Source: CBDFGQ01 sp965247295 (GTDB lineage: Bacteria > Chloroflexota > Dehalococcoidia > Lucifugimonadales > JAGWBF01). From it: 64,000 nt of DNA. Each line of letters starts with the position of its first letter. Within the stretch, counting starts at the first letter, position 1. The position numbers and the translations under genes were made by a program. This document shows, in pieces, positions 43,101-52,283 of the stretch. The DNA lies in the NCBI GenBank assembly GCA_965247295.1, contig CBDFGQ010000008.1, positions 1 through 64,000 of the forward strand, in the 5' to 3' direction. The notes below the pieces were generated by a model, which was given only the letters and a program-made list of their open reading frames with translations, searched no databases and was not told where the DNA came from.

Positions 43101-44147
43101 ATGGGCGCCAATACCGCGTTTCAGTACAGCCATACGGTAGGGTGTTACGCCCTGAGGGGAATTGGATTCCTTAACCCCGTTGATTTCGCCGTGGCCCCCA
43201 ACGGCCGTATTTACGTCATAAACCGCGGCCACATGGAGGTGGCCAACACCATGTTCCAAAAGCGAGTCACCCTATGCAACATAGAGGGGGACTACCTGGG
43301 CGAGTTCGGCACGGGCGGTAGCGAAGACGGGCAGCTGATGTGGCCCGCCGGCATCGCCATCGATAGCGACGAGAACCTTTACATAACCGACGAGGCCCTG
43401 CACAGGGTTTCTATCTTCGATAAAGAAGGTAAATTCCTGGCCAAGTGGGGTGTCAAGGGAACCGGGGCGGGCGAGTTTGACAGGCCCACGGGCATCACAT
43501 TTGATATGGACGGGAACCTCCTGGTGGTTGACGGGCTAAACAGCCGCGTCCAAAGGTACACTGTGGAAGGTCGGTTCCTGGGCACTTGGGGCAGGGAAGG
43601 CAGAGGAGAGGGGCAGTTCAACGTACCCTGGGGGATAGCGGTGGACGGGGCGGGCAGCGTGTACGTCGCCGACTGGCGCAACGACCGCATACAGAAGTTC
43701 GACCCCGATGGAAGATACCTAAAGAGTTGGGGCAGCCCCGGCCAGGGAGATGGGGAGTTTCACAGGCCGTCAGGCGTAGCGGTGGACCGGGAGGGCAACA
43801 TCTACGTTGCCGACTGGGGCAACGAACGGGTGCAGGTGCTGGGTCCCGACGGCAGTTTCATAGCCAAGCTCCGGGGAGAGTCGGGCTGGTCCAAGTGGGC
43901 GCAAATGTGGTTCATGCGCAACCAGGACCTGTGGGAAGAGTGGGAAGGCGCCAATCTGGAGCCTGAACTTGAGCCCTGGCGGGCGGATTTCCTTCGGTAC
44001 CAGTCGGGGAGCACGATAAAGCTGTTCTGGGGCCCTACGGCCGTAAAGGTGGATTCCCAGGACAGGGTCCTGGTGGTGGAGAGCTGCCGCCACCGCATCC
44101 AGGTCTACCGCAGGTCTACGGTAGCTGCGGGCACCCTGGGAGCGTAG
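43101..44147 (+). CDS. NHL-repeat beta-propeller protein, partner of DUF1800 copy C
   Basis: The 348-residue NHL propeller has blades with YVINRG, YITDEALHRVSIF, VVDGLNSRVQRY, YVADWRNDRIQKF and YVADWGNERVQVL. The insertion in the last blade (GESGWSKWAQMWF...EWEGANLEPELEP) matches copy B most closely. The closing segment is LFWGPTAVKVDSQDR...ESCRHRIQVYRRS. No signal peptide. As in the other pairs it follows its DUF1800 partner closely. A short tail beyond the closing strand (TVAAGTLGA) is specific to this copy. Confidence 0.85.
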   Translation: MGANTAFQYSHTVGCYALRGIGFLNPVDFAVAPNGRIYVINRGHMEVANTMFQKRVTLCNIEGDYLGEFGTGGSEDGQLMWPAGIAIDSDENLYITDEALHRVSIFDKEGKFLAKWGVKGTGAGEFDRPTGITFDMDGNLLVVDGLNSRVQRYTVEGRFLGTWGREGRGEGQFNVPWGIAVDGAGSVYVADWRNDRIQKFDPDGRYLKSWGSPGQGDGEFHRPSGVAVDREGNIYVADWGNERVQVLGPDGSFIAKLRGESGWSKWAQMWFMRNQDLWEEWEGANLEPELEPWRADFLRYQSGSTIKLFWGPTAVKVDSQDRVLVVESCRHRIQVYRRSTVAAGTLGA

Positions 44148-44201
44148 GCCACCATTCGTCGAGGGGCGGGCGACTATTGGAGTGGCTCCCAACAACCCTA
44201 A

Positions 44202-44218
44202 CCCTGAGCTTGTCGAAG
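44202..44218 (+). repeat. short dispersed repeat (family B)
   Basis: CCCTGAGCTTGTCGAAG, a partial copy of the family-B element also seen at 52284-52356 and inserted in the family-A repeat at 25448. It sits in the gap between the NHL and RAMA genes. Confidence 0.5.
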
Positions 44219-44346
44219 AAAGAGCGGAGATTAGCCGGCCGCACGTCCAGGCTATGCACCGCTCGCAACATCCCTTGCCATTAGCAGGGATTGAAGGCGC
44301 TGAAGTGTCTTGACCTCGGCAGTACCGTATATTTCTGTGCAGCGCT

Positions 44347-44784
44347 CTAGTCGAAAGATCCAGCCAGACGAAGTTCGGCGATTGGCAGCCACTCCTGTTC
44401 TTCCCCTGGGTCGAGGTACTTCCACTCTCGCCAGCCATTAAAGGAGCCTTTGACAAGAGCGCTGCAGGCCGCACTTGGTGTAAAGGGACCACGTCCATCT
44501 GCAAGGCGGATCTTGCCATTCTTCAGTAACACGCCGTCGAACCGCTGATTCTTCCTAGGGCGCGGCCACACTACATTTATGGGGAACCCGTTACTCTTTT
44601 CTGTGCTTAGGGATATGTAACCATTTGGGCTAAGCGGCGAAGTTTCGAGCAGAGATATGACACCCTGTAGGGCCTGAAGTGCTACGTCAAGGCGGTAGAC
44701 TTGCCCTTCACTCCCGATTGATCTACGGACCTCGCTTATTTGCTCTGCCGCTACCTGCAGGCGTTCCCTCATTGCATCCTCCAT
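44347..44784 (-). CDS. RAMA-domain-like protein
   Basis: The 145-residue protein has a helical N-terminus (about 1-50) and a C-terminal segment fitting the RAMA domain found beside adenine methylases in restriction-modification proteins: FDGVLLKNGKIRLADG, FTPSAACSALVKGSFNGWREW and LPIAELR (about 83-142). RAMA domains are thought to recognise modified DNA. No methylase or nuclease gene is adjacent. The ATG at 44784 follows GGAGGCG. A 291-nt gap separates it from the radical SAM gene, with an 11-bp direct repeat AACTGTAAGCT at 44803 and 44917. It is an orphan DNA-modification reader by this reading. Confidence 0.65.
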   Translation of the reverse strand: MEDAMRERLQVAAEQISEVRRSIGSEGQVYRLDVALQALQGVISLLETSPLSPNGYISLSTEKSNGFPINVVWPRPRKNQRFDGVLLKNGKIRLADGRGPFTPSAACSALVKGSFNGWREWKYLDPGEEQEWLPIAELRLAGSFD

Positions 44785-45075
44785 TCTTACGCCTCCTTAT
44801 TAAACTGTAAGCTGCCTGTAGCAAGATTGCAGGATATGCAGAGAATTGTCAAGATAGTGCGCAGGGTAGTTGAAGCCGTGTTCAGGAGTCAACAGTGCGC
44901 CATTGAGCTCGTCGTTAACTGTAAGCTAGAACTGGAGACTACAAAAGCTAGATCGTATGTCGAGTTTCGGCACCCATGGGCCAGCAATGAGACAGCTAGA
45001 TCGCCGAGTCCTAGATCAGTTCAGGATCAGTGTTCACTTCGGAAATAGTCCTAGCCCGATGACGTCTCTCCGCCT

Positions 45076-45969
45076 TCAGAGGGCGAGTTGCAACTGACGG
45101 GTCCTATTCGCAACCTCCGGCTCCTCACCCCTTTCTGCCAGGCCGTGGATGCTCCTGAGGCCTGACACCCTCTCCTGGATGTCCTGCTTCAAGCGGCGGG
45201 GTGGAAAGGCGCCTGGAAAAAGCCTCGCGTAGCCGTCCACCAGGCTGGGATATTCCCGGTGTAGGAAGCTCAGGAAGTGCTCCTTCGTTCCCTCCTTGAG
45301 ATAGAGGACGCTTGACCCCAGGAAGCGGGCCCCGTGGTCGCTGGCGGCCCTGGCAACCTGCTCCAGATTAGGGGGATCATCGGTTATTCCGGGTATGATG
45401 GGTGCGAGGAGCACCCCCGCATTTACTCCCGCCGAAGCAAGCTTCTCCATGGCCGCCAGACGCTTCTGAGGTGGTGGGGTGCCCGGCTCAAGCCGGCGCC
45501 ACAGGGTCCGGTCAAGGGTGGTCAAGCTAAAGCAGACGGTGCATCCGGCCCGCTTGGACAGATCGGCCAGCACGTCAAGGTCCCGCACCACCATCGTCCC
45601 CTTGGTGACTATGCTGACGGGGTTGCCCGCCGTGCATAAGGTCTCCAGGCACCTGCGCGTTATGCGGTACTTGCCCTCGACGGGCTGGTAGGGGTCGGTG
45701 GCCGTTCCCACGGCCACAAGCTCGAACCTCCAGGAGGGCCGCGTGAGCTCGTGGCGCAGCCTTTCTGGGGCATTGAGTTTCACAAATACGATCCCGGAGA
45801 AGTCGTCGCCGGGATCCAGGTCAAGAAGGTAGTGGTACCTGCGGGCGAAGCAGTAGTGGCAACCGTGGGGGCACCCCCTGTAGGGGTTAAGGGACCACTT
45901 GAACCCCATCCCCTGGACGCGGTTAAGCGCGCTGGCGGCGTGAATCTCTTCGTAGCGCACCCTACTCAT
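45076..45969 (-). CDS. radical SAM protein of the SPL-like/Rv2578c group
   Basis: The 297-residue protein has the radical SAM cluster motif CPHGCHYC in NPYRGCPHGCHYCFAR (about residues 28-43), here with CX3CX2C spacing. ATDPYQPVEGKYRITR near 110 and PIIPGITDD near 190 follow. It is related to the spore photoproduct lyase-like group rather than to methylthiotransferases. Function of these stand-alone proteins is not established; several are linked to DNA repair contexts. It is divergent from the HyuA/HyuB pair across a 546-nt gap that contains palindromic repeats. Confidence 0.88.
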   Translation of the reverse strand: MSRVRYEEIHAASALNRVQGMGFKWSLNPYRGCPHGCHYCFARRYHYLLDLDPGDDFSGIVFVKLNAPERLRHELTRPSWRFELVAVGTATDPYQPVEGKYRITRRCLETLCTAGNPVSIVTKGTMVVRDLDVLADLSKRAGCTVCFSLTTLDRTLWRRLEPGTPPPQKRLAAMEKLASAGVNAGVLLAPIIPGITDDPPNLEQVARAASDHGARFLGSSVLYLKEGTKEHFLSFLHREYPSLVDGYARLFPGAFPPRRLKQDIQERVSGLRSIHGLAERGEEPEVANRTRQLQLAL

Positions 45970-46020
45970 TTCGATAGGCCACTGGAGTCATCGTTCCTCC
46001 AACTATATGATGTCAGCGAA

Positions 46021-46146
46021 CCTCCTCCCCCACAACGGGGGGGAGGATTGAGGTGGGGGGATCACCCCCATCCTAACCTTCCCCCTGAATGGGGGAAGGG
46101 ACCGCTTTCTCGCCCCCTAGATGGGGGAGAGTGAGAGAGGGGGTGA
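46021..46146 (+). repeat. tandem palindromic intergenic elements (family A)
   Basis: 46062-46146 is an 85-bp element with inverted ends TCACCCCC and GGGGGTGA and two internal hairpins, TTCCCCC-TGAAT-GGGGGAA and CCCCCT-AGAT-GGGGG. It is preceded at 46021-46061 by a related hairpin (CCCCC-ACAAC-GGGGG). The same 85-bp element occurs inverted at 25448-25553, and a half copy lies at 62139-62179. The rest of the 546-nt gap (45970-46515) shows no gene. The role could be transcript ends, message stability or nucleoid binding. Confidence 0.75.
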
Positions 46147-46515
46147 CCGCACCCCCATCGCATTGTTCATCCATCGATGGGGAAAGGAATTAGAACAGGT
46201 GTGCGTAATATGAAATCATGTGTCAGAGAGGTTGTCAAGGGGTGCTTGGCAGGTGGGCCCCTCGTTAGTGGAGGACAGCCTGGATAAGGTCTATACCCGT
46301 GGGCAAGCGGAGTCCGATGTTTGAGATGGTTGAGTACACTACATGGGCAGCTATTGACTGGGCTCTTCTGCGCGACTATTCTACCAGTGAGTCCCGAGGT
46401 GGGGCATCGTTCCGCTGGTAATTGGCCTGTATTCAAGTGGCAGGGAATCGGGCCGTGTCCCATGGTCGCTAAGGCGATCTGACCCTTTACCGTGCATATC
46501 CGAAGGGAGCGAGGT

Positions 46516-48639
46516 ATGGTCGTCTACAGGCTCGGCATAGACGTGGGGGGGACCTTCACCGACGTGGTGCTCTTGGGGGACGACGGCAGCCTGATTAGCA
46601 GGAAAGTGCCTTCGACCCCGGATGACTACAGCCGTGGCATCGTGAAGGGAGTGCGTCAGGCGATAGATGTCGGCGGTGTCGGTGGGAAGGCGATCACGGA
46701 GGTGGACCACGGCACTACCGTCGCCACCAATACCATTATCGAGCGGAGTGGCCCGAAGATCGGCCTCATTACCACCAAGGGGTTCCGTGACGTTCTGGAG
46801 ATTGGACGCTACCGAATTCCCAGACTCTACGACCTCACCTGGCGCAAGCCCGACCCTCTGGTGGAGCGGAGGTATCGTTACGAGGTCCCCGAGCGGCTAA
46901 ACCATAAGGGGCAGGTGCTCCAGGCGCTGGACATGGAGGCTGTGGATGACGTCTGCCGGGCCATGGTTGACGATGGGATAGAGTCCGTGGCCATCTGCTT
47001 CCTCCATTCTTATGCCAATCCCGAACATGAGTTGGCCGTGGCGGAGCGCCTAAGGGCCACCCATCCCCAGATGTGTATCTGCCCATCCTCAGAAGTGCTA
47101 CCGCAGATGCAGGAGTATGAGCGGACCAGCACCGTGGTCATCAGCGCATATATCCGGCCGGTGCTCGAGCGGTACGTCCAGGCTCTGGGCGAGGAGCTTA
47201 CCGCGATGGGTATCGAGGCTCCCCTGCTAATTATGCAGTCCAACGGCGGCGTCATGACCGCGGAGGCGGCCTCACGGACCCCGGTTTACATCATCGAGTC
47301 GGGCCCCGCCGCCGGGGTAATTGGAGCCCTTCGCCTCTCCGAACGGCTAGACGAGAGGGATATCATCACCTTTGACATGGGCGGCACCACCGCCAAAGTC
47401 TCCATCGTGGAGGACCGCCAGCTTACCCTGGCCCCTGAATATGAAGTGGGCGGAGCCATGAGCCAGGGCCATCGCCTCCTGAGAGGTGGGGGCTACATCG
47501 TCCGGGTCCCCACAATTGACATCGCCGAGGTGGGTGCGGGTGGGGGAAGCATAGCGTGGCTAGACAAAGGTGGGGCCCTACAGGTAGGTCCTCGCAGCGC
47601 CGGGGCTAAGCCAGGGCCCATCTGCTACGACCAGGGTGGTACCGAGCCCACGGTTACCGACGCCAACGTTGTTCTGGGCTACCTAAACCGGGACTATCTT
47701 CTGGGAGGTAACCTCAAGATAGATGCCCAAAGGGCTGAGGCGGCCATTGGCCTCTTGGGCGACTCCATGGGCCTTTCGGCGGCCGACACCGCTTACGGGA
47801 TACATGCCATCGTCAACTCCAGCATGATCCGGGCCTTGCGTAGCGTATCTACCGAGCGCGGGAGGGACCCCAGGCGCTTTGTAAACTTCGCCTTTGGCGG
47901 TAGCGGGCCCGTGCACGCCGCCGCCATGGCCCGCTCTCTGGGAATGCCCAAGGTGATCATCCCCCCGATGGCCGGTCTGTTCAGTTCCCTGGGCCTTCTC
48001 TTCGCCGACGTGGAGCACCACCTGGTTCACGCCTTCTTCCGCGATCTAGCCCAGGTAAGCCTGGAGGAGCTGAACGACCAACTGGGCTCCATGCAAAAGG
48101 AGGCAAGGCACAACCTGGACAGCGAAGGCTTCGATGAGGGGCGCCAGCAGCTGTCCTTTTTCGCCGACGTCCAGTATGTGGGCCAGAACACGGCGCTGAC
48201 CATCCCCGTTCCGCAGTGGCCGGTAAACGGTGACGCCCTGGCTGCCCTGGCGGAAGATTTTGCCCAGGAGCATGAGAAAACCTACGGCTACCGCTCTGAT
48301 GACGAGCGCCTGCAGTTGGTGTCATTGAAGGTGGTGGGACGGGGCCTGCCCCTATCGCCGCGGGTGCCCGAGGGCATTGACATCCATGCTCTGGAAGAGT
48401 CCCATGCCGTGTCCACGCCGGCAGTGCACGAAGAGCGGAGTGCGTATTTCGGTGCCCGAGACGGATGGCTGGAAACTCCCGTTATCGTCCGGACTGCACT
48501 GGTGGGAGGCCTATCCGAGGGGCCACTAATCGTTGAGGAGTATGATTCCACCACGGTAGTTCCGCCAGGCTGCCGGGCCGGGCTGGACAGCTGGGGTAAT
48601 ATAGTCGTAGAGGTGGACCGCCAGATCCCGGGTGGGTAG
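46516..48639 (+). CDS. hyuA: hydantoinase/5-oxoprolinase subunit A
   Basis: The 707-residue ATP-dependent cyclic-amide hydrolase subunit starts at ATG 46516 (GGAGCGAGG upstream). The N-terminal YRLGIDVGGTFTDVVLLG is the phosphate-1 loop; TTVATNTIIERSG near 75, SGPAAGVIGA near 265, FDMGGTTAKVSI near 285-296 and AFGGSGPVHAAAMA near 465 follow. This is the full-length HyuA layout with the C-terminal domain, unlike the shorter protein at 19963. With HyuB it would hydrolyse hydantoins or 5-oxoproline using ATP. The two genes are 35 nt apart and clearly one unit. The substrate (hydantoin, 5-oxoproline or N-methylhydantoin) cannot be settled from sequence. Confidence 0.92.
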   Translation: MVVYRLGIDVGGTFTDVVLLGDDGSLISRKVPSTPDDYSRGIVKGVRQAIDVGGVGGKAITEVDHGTTVATNTIIERSGPKIGLITTKGFRDVLEIGRYRIPRLYDLTWRKPDPLVERRYRYEVPERLNHKGQVLQALDMEAVDDVCRAMVDDGIESVAICFLHSYANPEHELAVAERLRATHPQMCICPSSEVLPQMQEYERTSTVVISAYIRPVLERYVQALGEELTAMGIEAPLLIMQSNGGVMTAEAASRTPVYIIESGPAAGVIGALRLSERLDERDIITFDMGGTTAKVSIVEDRQLTLAPEYEVGGAMSQGHRLLRGGGYIVRVPTIDIAEVGAGGGSIAWLDKGGALQVGPRSAGAKPGPICYDQGGTEPTVTDANVVLGYLNRDYLLGGNLKIDAQRAEAAIGLLGDSMGLSAADTAYGIHAIVNSSMIRALRSVSTERGRDPRRFVNFAFGGSGPVHAAAMARSLGMPKVIIPPMAGLFSSLGLLFADVEHHLVHAFFRDLAQVSLEELNDQLGSMQKEARHNLDSEGFDEGRQQLSFFADVQYVGQNTALTIPVPQWPVNGDALAALAEDFAQEHEKTYGYRSDDERLQLVSLKVVGRGLPLSPRVPEGIDIHALEESHAVSTPAVHEERSAYFGARDGWLETPVIVRTALVGGLSEGPLIVEEYDSTTVVPPGCRAGLDSWGNIVVEVDRQIPGG

Positions 48640-48674
48640 CCCTCCTAGGGCGAATTACAGGAAAGGGAGCCGTT

Positions 48675-50387
48675 ATGCAGCGGGACCCAATCACGCAGGA
48701 ACTCGTTAAAAACGCTCTGGCCACCATCGCCGACAATATGGTGGTTACGGTGGTTCGTACGGCCCGCTCCCAGGTGGTAAAGCAGTCCATGGACTTCTCC
48801 ACGGCTATCTGTGATCCCCAGGGGGAAATGGTGTCCCAGGGCCTCTCCCTCCCCATGCATCTGGGTGCCATAATGCCGGCCCTGGAGGGCGTGCTGAAGG
48901 TATATCGGGATGATGTCCAGCCGGGCGATATTTTCATAAACAACGACCCCTATGAGGGGGCCAGCCACCTGCCCGATATTTTCCTGTTCAAGCCGGTCTT
49001 CGTCGGCGACGTGCTGCTGGGTTTTGTGGTCGTCATCGCCCACCACACCGACATCGGCGGCCGGGTTGCGGGCGGCAACGCCTGCGATAACACCGAGATT
49101 TATCAGGAAGGGCTGCGGATTCCACCCCTGAAGCTCTTTGAACGTGGCACCGCCAACCATACCCTGTTCCGCCTGCTCCAGCAGAACGTCAGGGTGCAGG
49201 AAAAGGTGCTGGGCGACCTCTGGGCACAGATATCGGCCGTGTACGGGGGAGAGCGAGAGCTGATTAAGCTGGCGGAAGAGCACGGAGTGGAGGGTCTACA
49301 GGGCTACATGGGCGAGCTGGTGGACTACACCGAGCGGCTCACCCGGGCTGAGATTTCCGCCCTTCCCCAGGGAGAGGCCGAGTTTACCGACTACATAGAC
49401 GACGACGGCATCGATCCCGGGCCCATACGCATTCACGTGAAGCTGGCCATAAAGGGTGACGAGGTGCACGTCGATTTCACCGGGACCTCGCCCCAGTGCA
49501 AGGGCTCGATCAACCCCAACTTCCCTTTCAGCCAGTCATGCGTGTACGCGGCGATCCGCTGCCTCCTCAGCCACGAGCTTCCCAACAACGCCGGATACTT
49601 CAGGCCTATCAAGGTGTATGCACCCGAGGGGACGTACGTCAATCCCGTTCACCCCGCTCCCGTGGCCGCCCGGGGCCTGGGTGGGTTCCGAGTCATGCAG
49701 ACCGTGTTCGGGGCCCTGGCCCAGCTCATCCCCGACCGGATCCCTGCCTGCTGGGGAAGCGGGGAGCTGGGCATCAGTATAGCTGGGTACTACCCCGATC
49801 GCACACCCTTCCTTTTCCTGGAGTTTCACAACATCACGGGAACCGGAGGCGGGCCCAATGCGGATGGCGTCGATGGTGGCCCGGTGCCCGTACTGAACCT
49901 GGCCAACACGCCCATCGAGCTCATGGAGGCGGAGCAGCCGTTTCTGGTGGAGCAATACGGCTTCCTGCCGGACACCGGCGGCCCGGGCAAGTACCGGGGC
50001 TCGCTGGGCCTGGTCCGCCAGTACCGTATCCTGGCGCCCGAGGCGACCGTGCAGGTACGCTCCGACCGGCGGCGCTACCTGCCCTACGGTCTCTCCGGGG
50101 GAAAATCGGGCACGCCCTGCACCATATACCTCAACCCAGATGCCGAGAACCGAACACTGCCATCCAAGTGGATGCTAGAGCTGAAGGAAGGGGACGTGGT
50201 AAGGGCAGAGCTGGCTGGAGGGGGCGGTTTCGGCGACCCATCCCAGCGGGACCCCGAGGCGGTGGCGTGGGATGTCTTGCAAGGGAAACTGACTCTGGAC
50301 CATGCCAGGAGTGAGTATCGTGTCGCCATCCAACCCGATAGCTTGGAAGTTGACTACGAAGGCACTGGGCACCTTCGCCAGCCGTGA
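48675..50387 (+). CDS. hyuB: hydantoinase/5-oxoprolinase subunit B
   Basis: The 570-residue partner of HyuA has DPITQELVKNALATIADNM at the start, and QGLSLPMHLGAIMPALEG near 55-75. NDPYEGASHLPDIFL near 93-107 and the metal-site neighbourhood VIAHHTDIGG near 118-127 follow. The C-terminal region has LRGLGGFR-like and GGGGFGDPSQRDPEAV segments near 510-530. Length is normal for HyuB. AAAGGGAG precedes the ATG at 48675. It forms the hydrolytic half of the ATP-dependent cyclic-amide hydrolase. The downstream gene for the ThDP enzyme is 149 nt away and may or may not share the transcript. Confidence 0.92.
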   Translation: MQRDPITQELVKNALATIADNMVVTVVRTARSQVVKQSMDFSTAICDPQGEMVSQGLSLPMHLGAIMPALEGVLKVYRDDVQPGDIFINNDPYEGASHLPDIFLFKPVFVGDVLLGFVVVIAHHTDIGGRVAGGNACDNTEIYQEGLRIPPLKLFERGTANHTLFRLLQQNVRVQEKVLGDLWAQISAVYGGERELIKLAEEHGVEGLQGYMGELVDYTERLTRAEISALPQGEAEFTDYIDDDGIDPGPIRIHVKLAIKGDEVHVDFTGTSPQCKGSINPNFPFSQSCVYAAIRCLLSHELPNNAGYFRPIKVYAPEGTYVNPVHPAPVAARGLGGFRVMQTVFGALAQLIPDRIPACWGSGELGISIAGYYPDRTPFLFLEFHNITGTGGGPNADGVDGGPVPVLNLANTPIELMEAEQPFLVEQYGFLPDTGGPGKYRGSLGLVRQYRILAPEATVQVRSDRRRYLPYGLSGGKSGTPCTIYLNPDAENRTLPSKWMLELKEGDVVRAELAGGGGFGDPSQRDPEAVAWDVLQGKLTLDHARSEYRVAIQPDSLEVDYEGTGHLRQP

Positions 50388-50536
50388 CCTTTTTTGTTGC
50401 CACAGGTCCGTAGCAGGGGTAGGACGGGCCCATATCCATGGGAGTTAGAGGGCACGCCTGCGGGGTCTGCGCAGTCAGCCAGATAGTGCGGAAGCTCGTG
50501 AAGCTATCCTGATTCCATCAAAGGGAGAGGTCTGTC

Positions 50537-52228
50537 ATGTCTAGGCGGATGGGAATTGGCGAGGCCATAGTGGAGACCCTCAGGGCCGAGGGGGTGGAGC
50601 ACATCTTTGGGATAGTGGGTTCCGCCTTCCTCGACGTCCTGGACGCGACCCACGACAGGACGGACATAGAGTTCATAGGTGTCCGCCATGAGCAGGCCGG
50701 CGCCCTGATGGCAGACGGGTATGCCAGGGTGTCGGGCCAGCCGGCGGTGTGCATGGCCACCAACGGCCCCGGCGTCATTAACCTGACCTTCGGGGTGGCG
50801 GCATCCTACGTGGCCCACTCACCCCTCGTCGTGCTGGCGCCGTCGGTCTCCCGGGAGCACCAGCACCGAGACTCCTTCCAGGAGTTCGATCAGGTCTCCC
50901 TGTTCCGCCAGATTACCAAGGCCGCCTTTCAGGTGACGAAGGTGGAGCGAATGCCCGAGCTCATCCGCCACGCCTTCCGTGTTGCCACCTCGGGCAAGAT
51001 GGGCCCGGTGTTGGTGGACCTGCCCCGGGACCTGATGGTGGGGGCAGAGGTGGATGTAGAGCTCCCGGCTCCCGAGACCTACCGGGTGGGCCAGGTAAGG
51101 CTAAGGGGAGATAAAGAGATGGTGGAAAAGGCTGCCCGGGTTCTCCTCTCGGCGCAGCGCCCCATTATCATGGCCGGTGGGGGCGTTGAGTGGAGCCTGT
51201 GTGGCAAAGAGGTGGTAGAGCTGGCCGACCTGCTGGGGGCGGGCCTGGTGACGACCTACGGACGAGCGGACGCCGTCCCGAATACACACCCCTCTTTTCT
51301 GGGACACATCGGCAGGCTGGGCGCCCCCGAGGCGGTGGAAGCCTTGAAGAGGGCCGACCTCCTGCTGGCCGTGGGTACACGCCTGTCTCACGGAACCACC
51401 TTTTACGACAACCGGTTCATTCCCAAGGATATGCCGATCATACAGATCGAGATCGATCCAGAGGAGATCGGGCGGAACTACCCCGTGGCGGTGGGCGTCC
51501 AGGGCGACGCCGGGGCCGTGTGCGCCCAGCTTTTGGACCTGGTACGGGAGGCGGAAAGGCCGCCCAATCAGGCGTGGGTCGCCGAGGTTGGCGAGCTGTG
51601 CAAGGTGCGGTGGCGGCGCCTGGAGGATGAGGCCGACCGGGGCACTGAGCCAATAAAGCCCCAAAGCGTGTACAACGAGCTGCGAAAGGTCATCCCGAAG
51701 GATGCGATAGTCTCTCTCGACGCGGGGGTCACGCCCGCATTTGGGCAGGACCGGCTGGTCTTTCATCAGCCCCGTAGTCTTCTGGTGTCCCTGGACCTGG
51801 GTGGACTGGGGTTCGGGTTCCCAGAGGCTCTCGGGGCCAAGTTGGCCATGCCCGATCGGACCGTGGTCAATATGAACGGCGATGGGGGCTTTCTGTTCAA
51901 CGCCCAGGAGCTGGAGACGGCGGTGCGCTACGGGCTCAATGTGATTACCGTCATCCTGAACAACGGCTGCTGGGGCTCTGAGAAGGCCTACCAGAAGTAT
52001 GCATTCAACGAGCGCTACGTGGGTGCGGACATTGGAAATCCCAGGTTCGACAAGTTCGCCGAGTGCTTTGGGGCCAAGGGCTTCTACGTGGAACGGCCCC
52101 AGGAGATTGGAGATGCCTTCCTGGAGGCGATGAAGTGCGGCGTTCCCAGCATCATCGAGGTCCCAGTAGACCCGGATGAGCTCCCCAGGCCGGCCCGCCT
52201 CGCCGATGTCACCAAAAAACCTGTGTGA
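50537..52228 (+). CDS. thiamine-diphosphate enzyme related to sulfoacetaldehyde acetyltransferase and acetolactate synthase
   Basis: The 563-residue enzyme has the three ThDP domains. The N-terminal pyrimidine domain opens EHIFGIVGSAFLDVLD, with the catalytic Glu in HEQAGALMADGYARVSG near 50. A central domain is present, and the C-terminal pyrophosphate domain has NGDGGFLFN near 451 and NNGCWGSEKAYQ near 475. FGIVGSAFLDVLD and the WGSEK region resemble Xsc (sulfoacetaldehyde to acetyl phosphate plus sulfite) more than IlvB, but the Xsc residues that bind the sulfonate cannot be confirmed by eye. AAGGGAGAGG precedes the ATG. It may take part in organosulfonate or acyl catabolism. Confidence 0.82.
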   Translation: MSRRMGIGEAIVETLRAEGVEHIFGIVGSAFLDVLDATHDRTDIEFIGVRHEQAGALMADGYARVSGQPAVCMATNGPGVINLTFGVAASYVAHSPLVVLAPSVSREHQHRDSFQEFDQVSLFRQITKAAFQVTKVERMPELIRHAFRVATSGKMGPVLVDLPRDLMVGAEVDVELPAPETYRVGQVRLRGDKEMVEKAARVLLSAQRPIIMAGGGVEWSLCGKEVVELADLLGAGLVTTYGRADAVPNTHPSFLGHIGRLGAPEAVEALKRADLLLAVGTRLSHGTTFYDNRFIPKDMPIIQIEIDPEEIGRNYPVAVGVQGDAGAVCAQLLDLVREAERPPNQAWVAEVGELCKVRWRRLEDEADRGTEPIKPQSVYNELRKVIPKDAIVSLDAGVTPAFGQDRLVFHQPRSLLVSLDLGGLGFGFPEALGAKLAMPDRTVVNMNGDGGFLFNAQELETAVRYGLNVITVILNNGCWGSEKAYQKYAFNERYVGADIGNPRFDKFAECFGAKGFYVERPQEIGDAFLEAMKCGVPSIIEVPVDPDELPRPARLADVTKKPV

Positions 52229-52283
52229 ACCCCCAGTTCCTCGGCGCCCGCTGCAAACGGCTCAGCTCGCGGTTCAATGGGCC

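Noticed and set aside
44740..45048. 102-residue frame running into the gap beside the RAMA gene
   Set aside because: Starts inside the RAMA gene on the opposite strand, no ribosome-binding site, no similarity.
46021..46146. CRISPR-like array
   Set aside because: The repeated C/G-run hairpins have no regularly spaced identical repeats or unique spacers.
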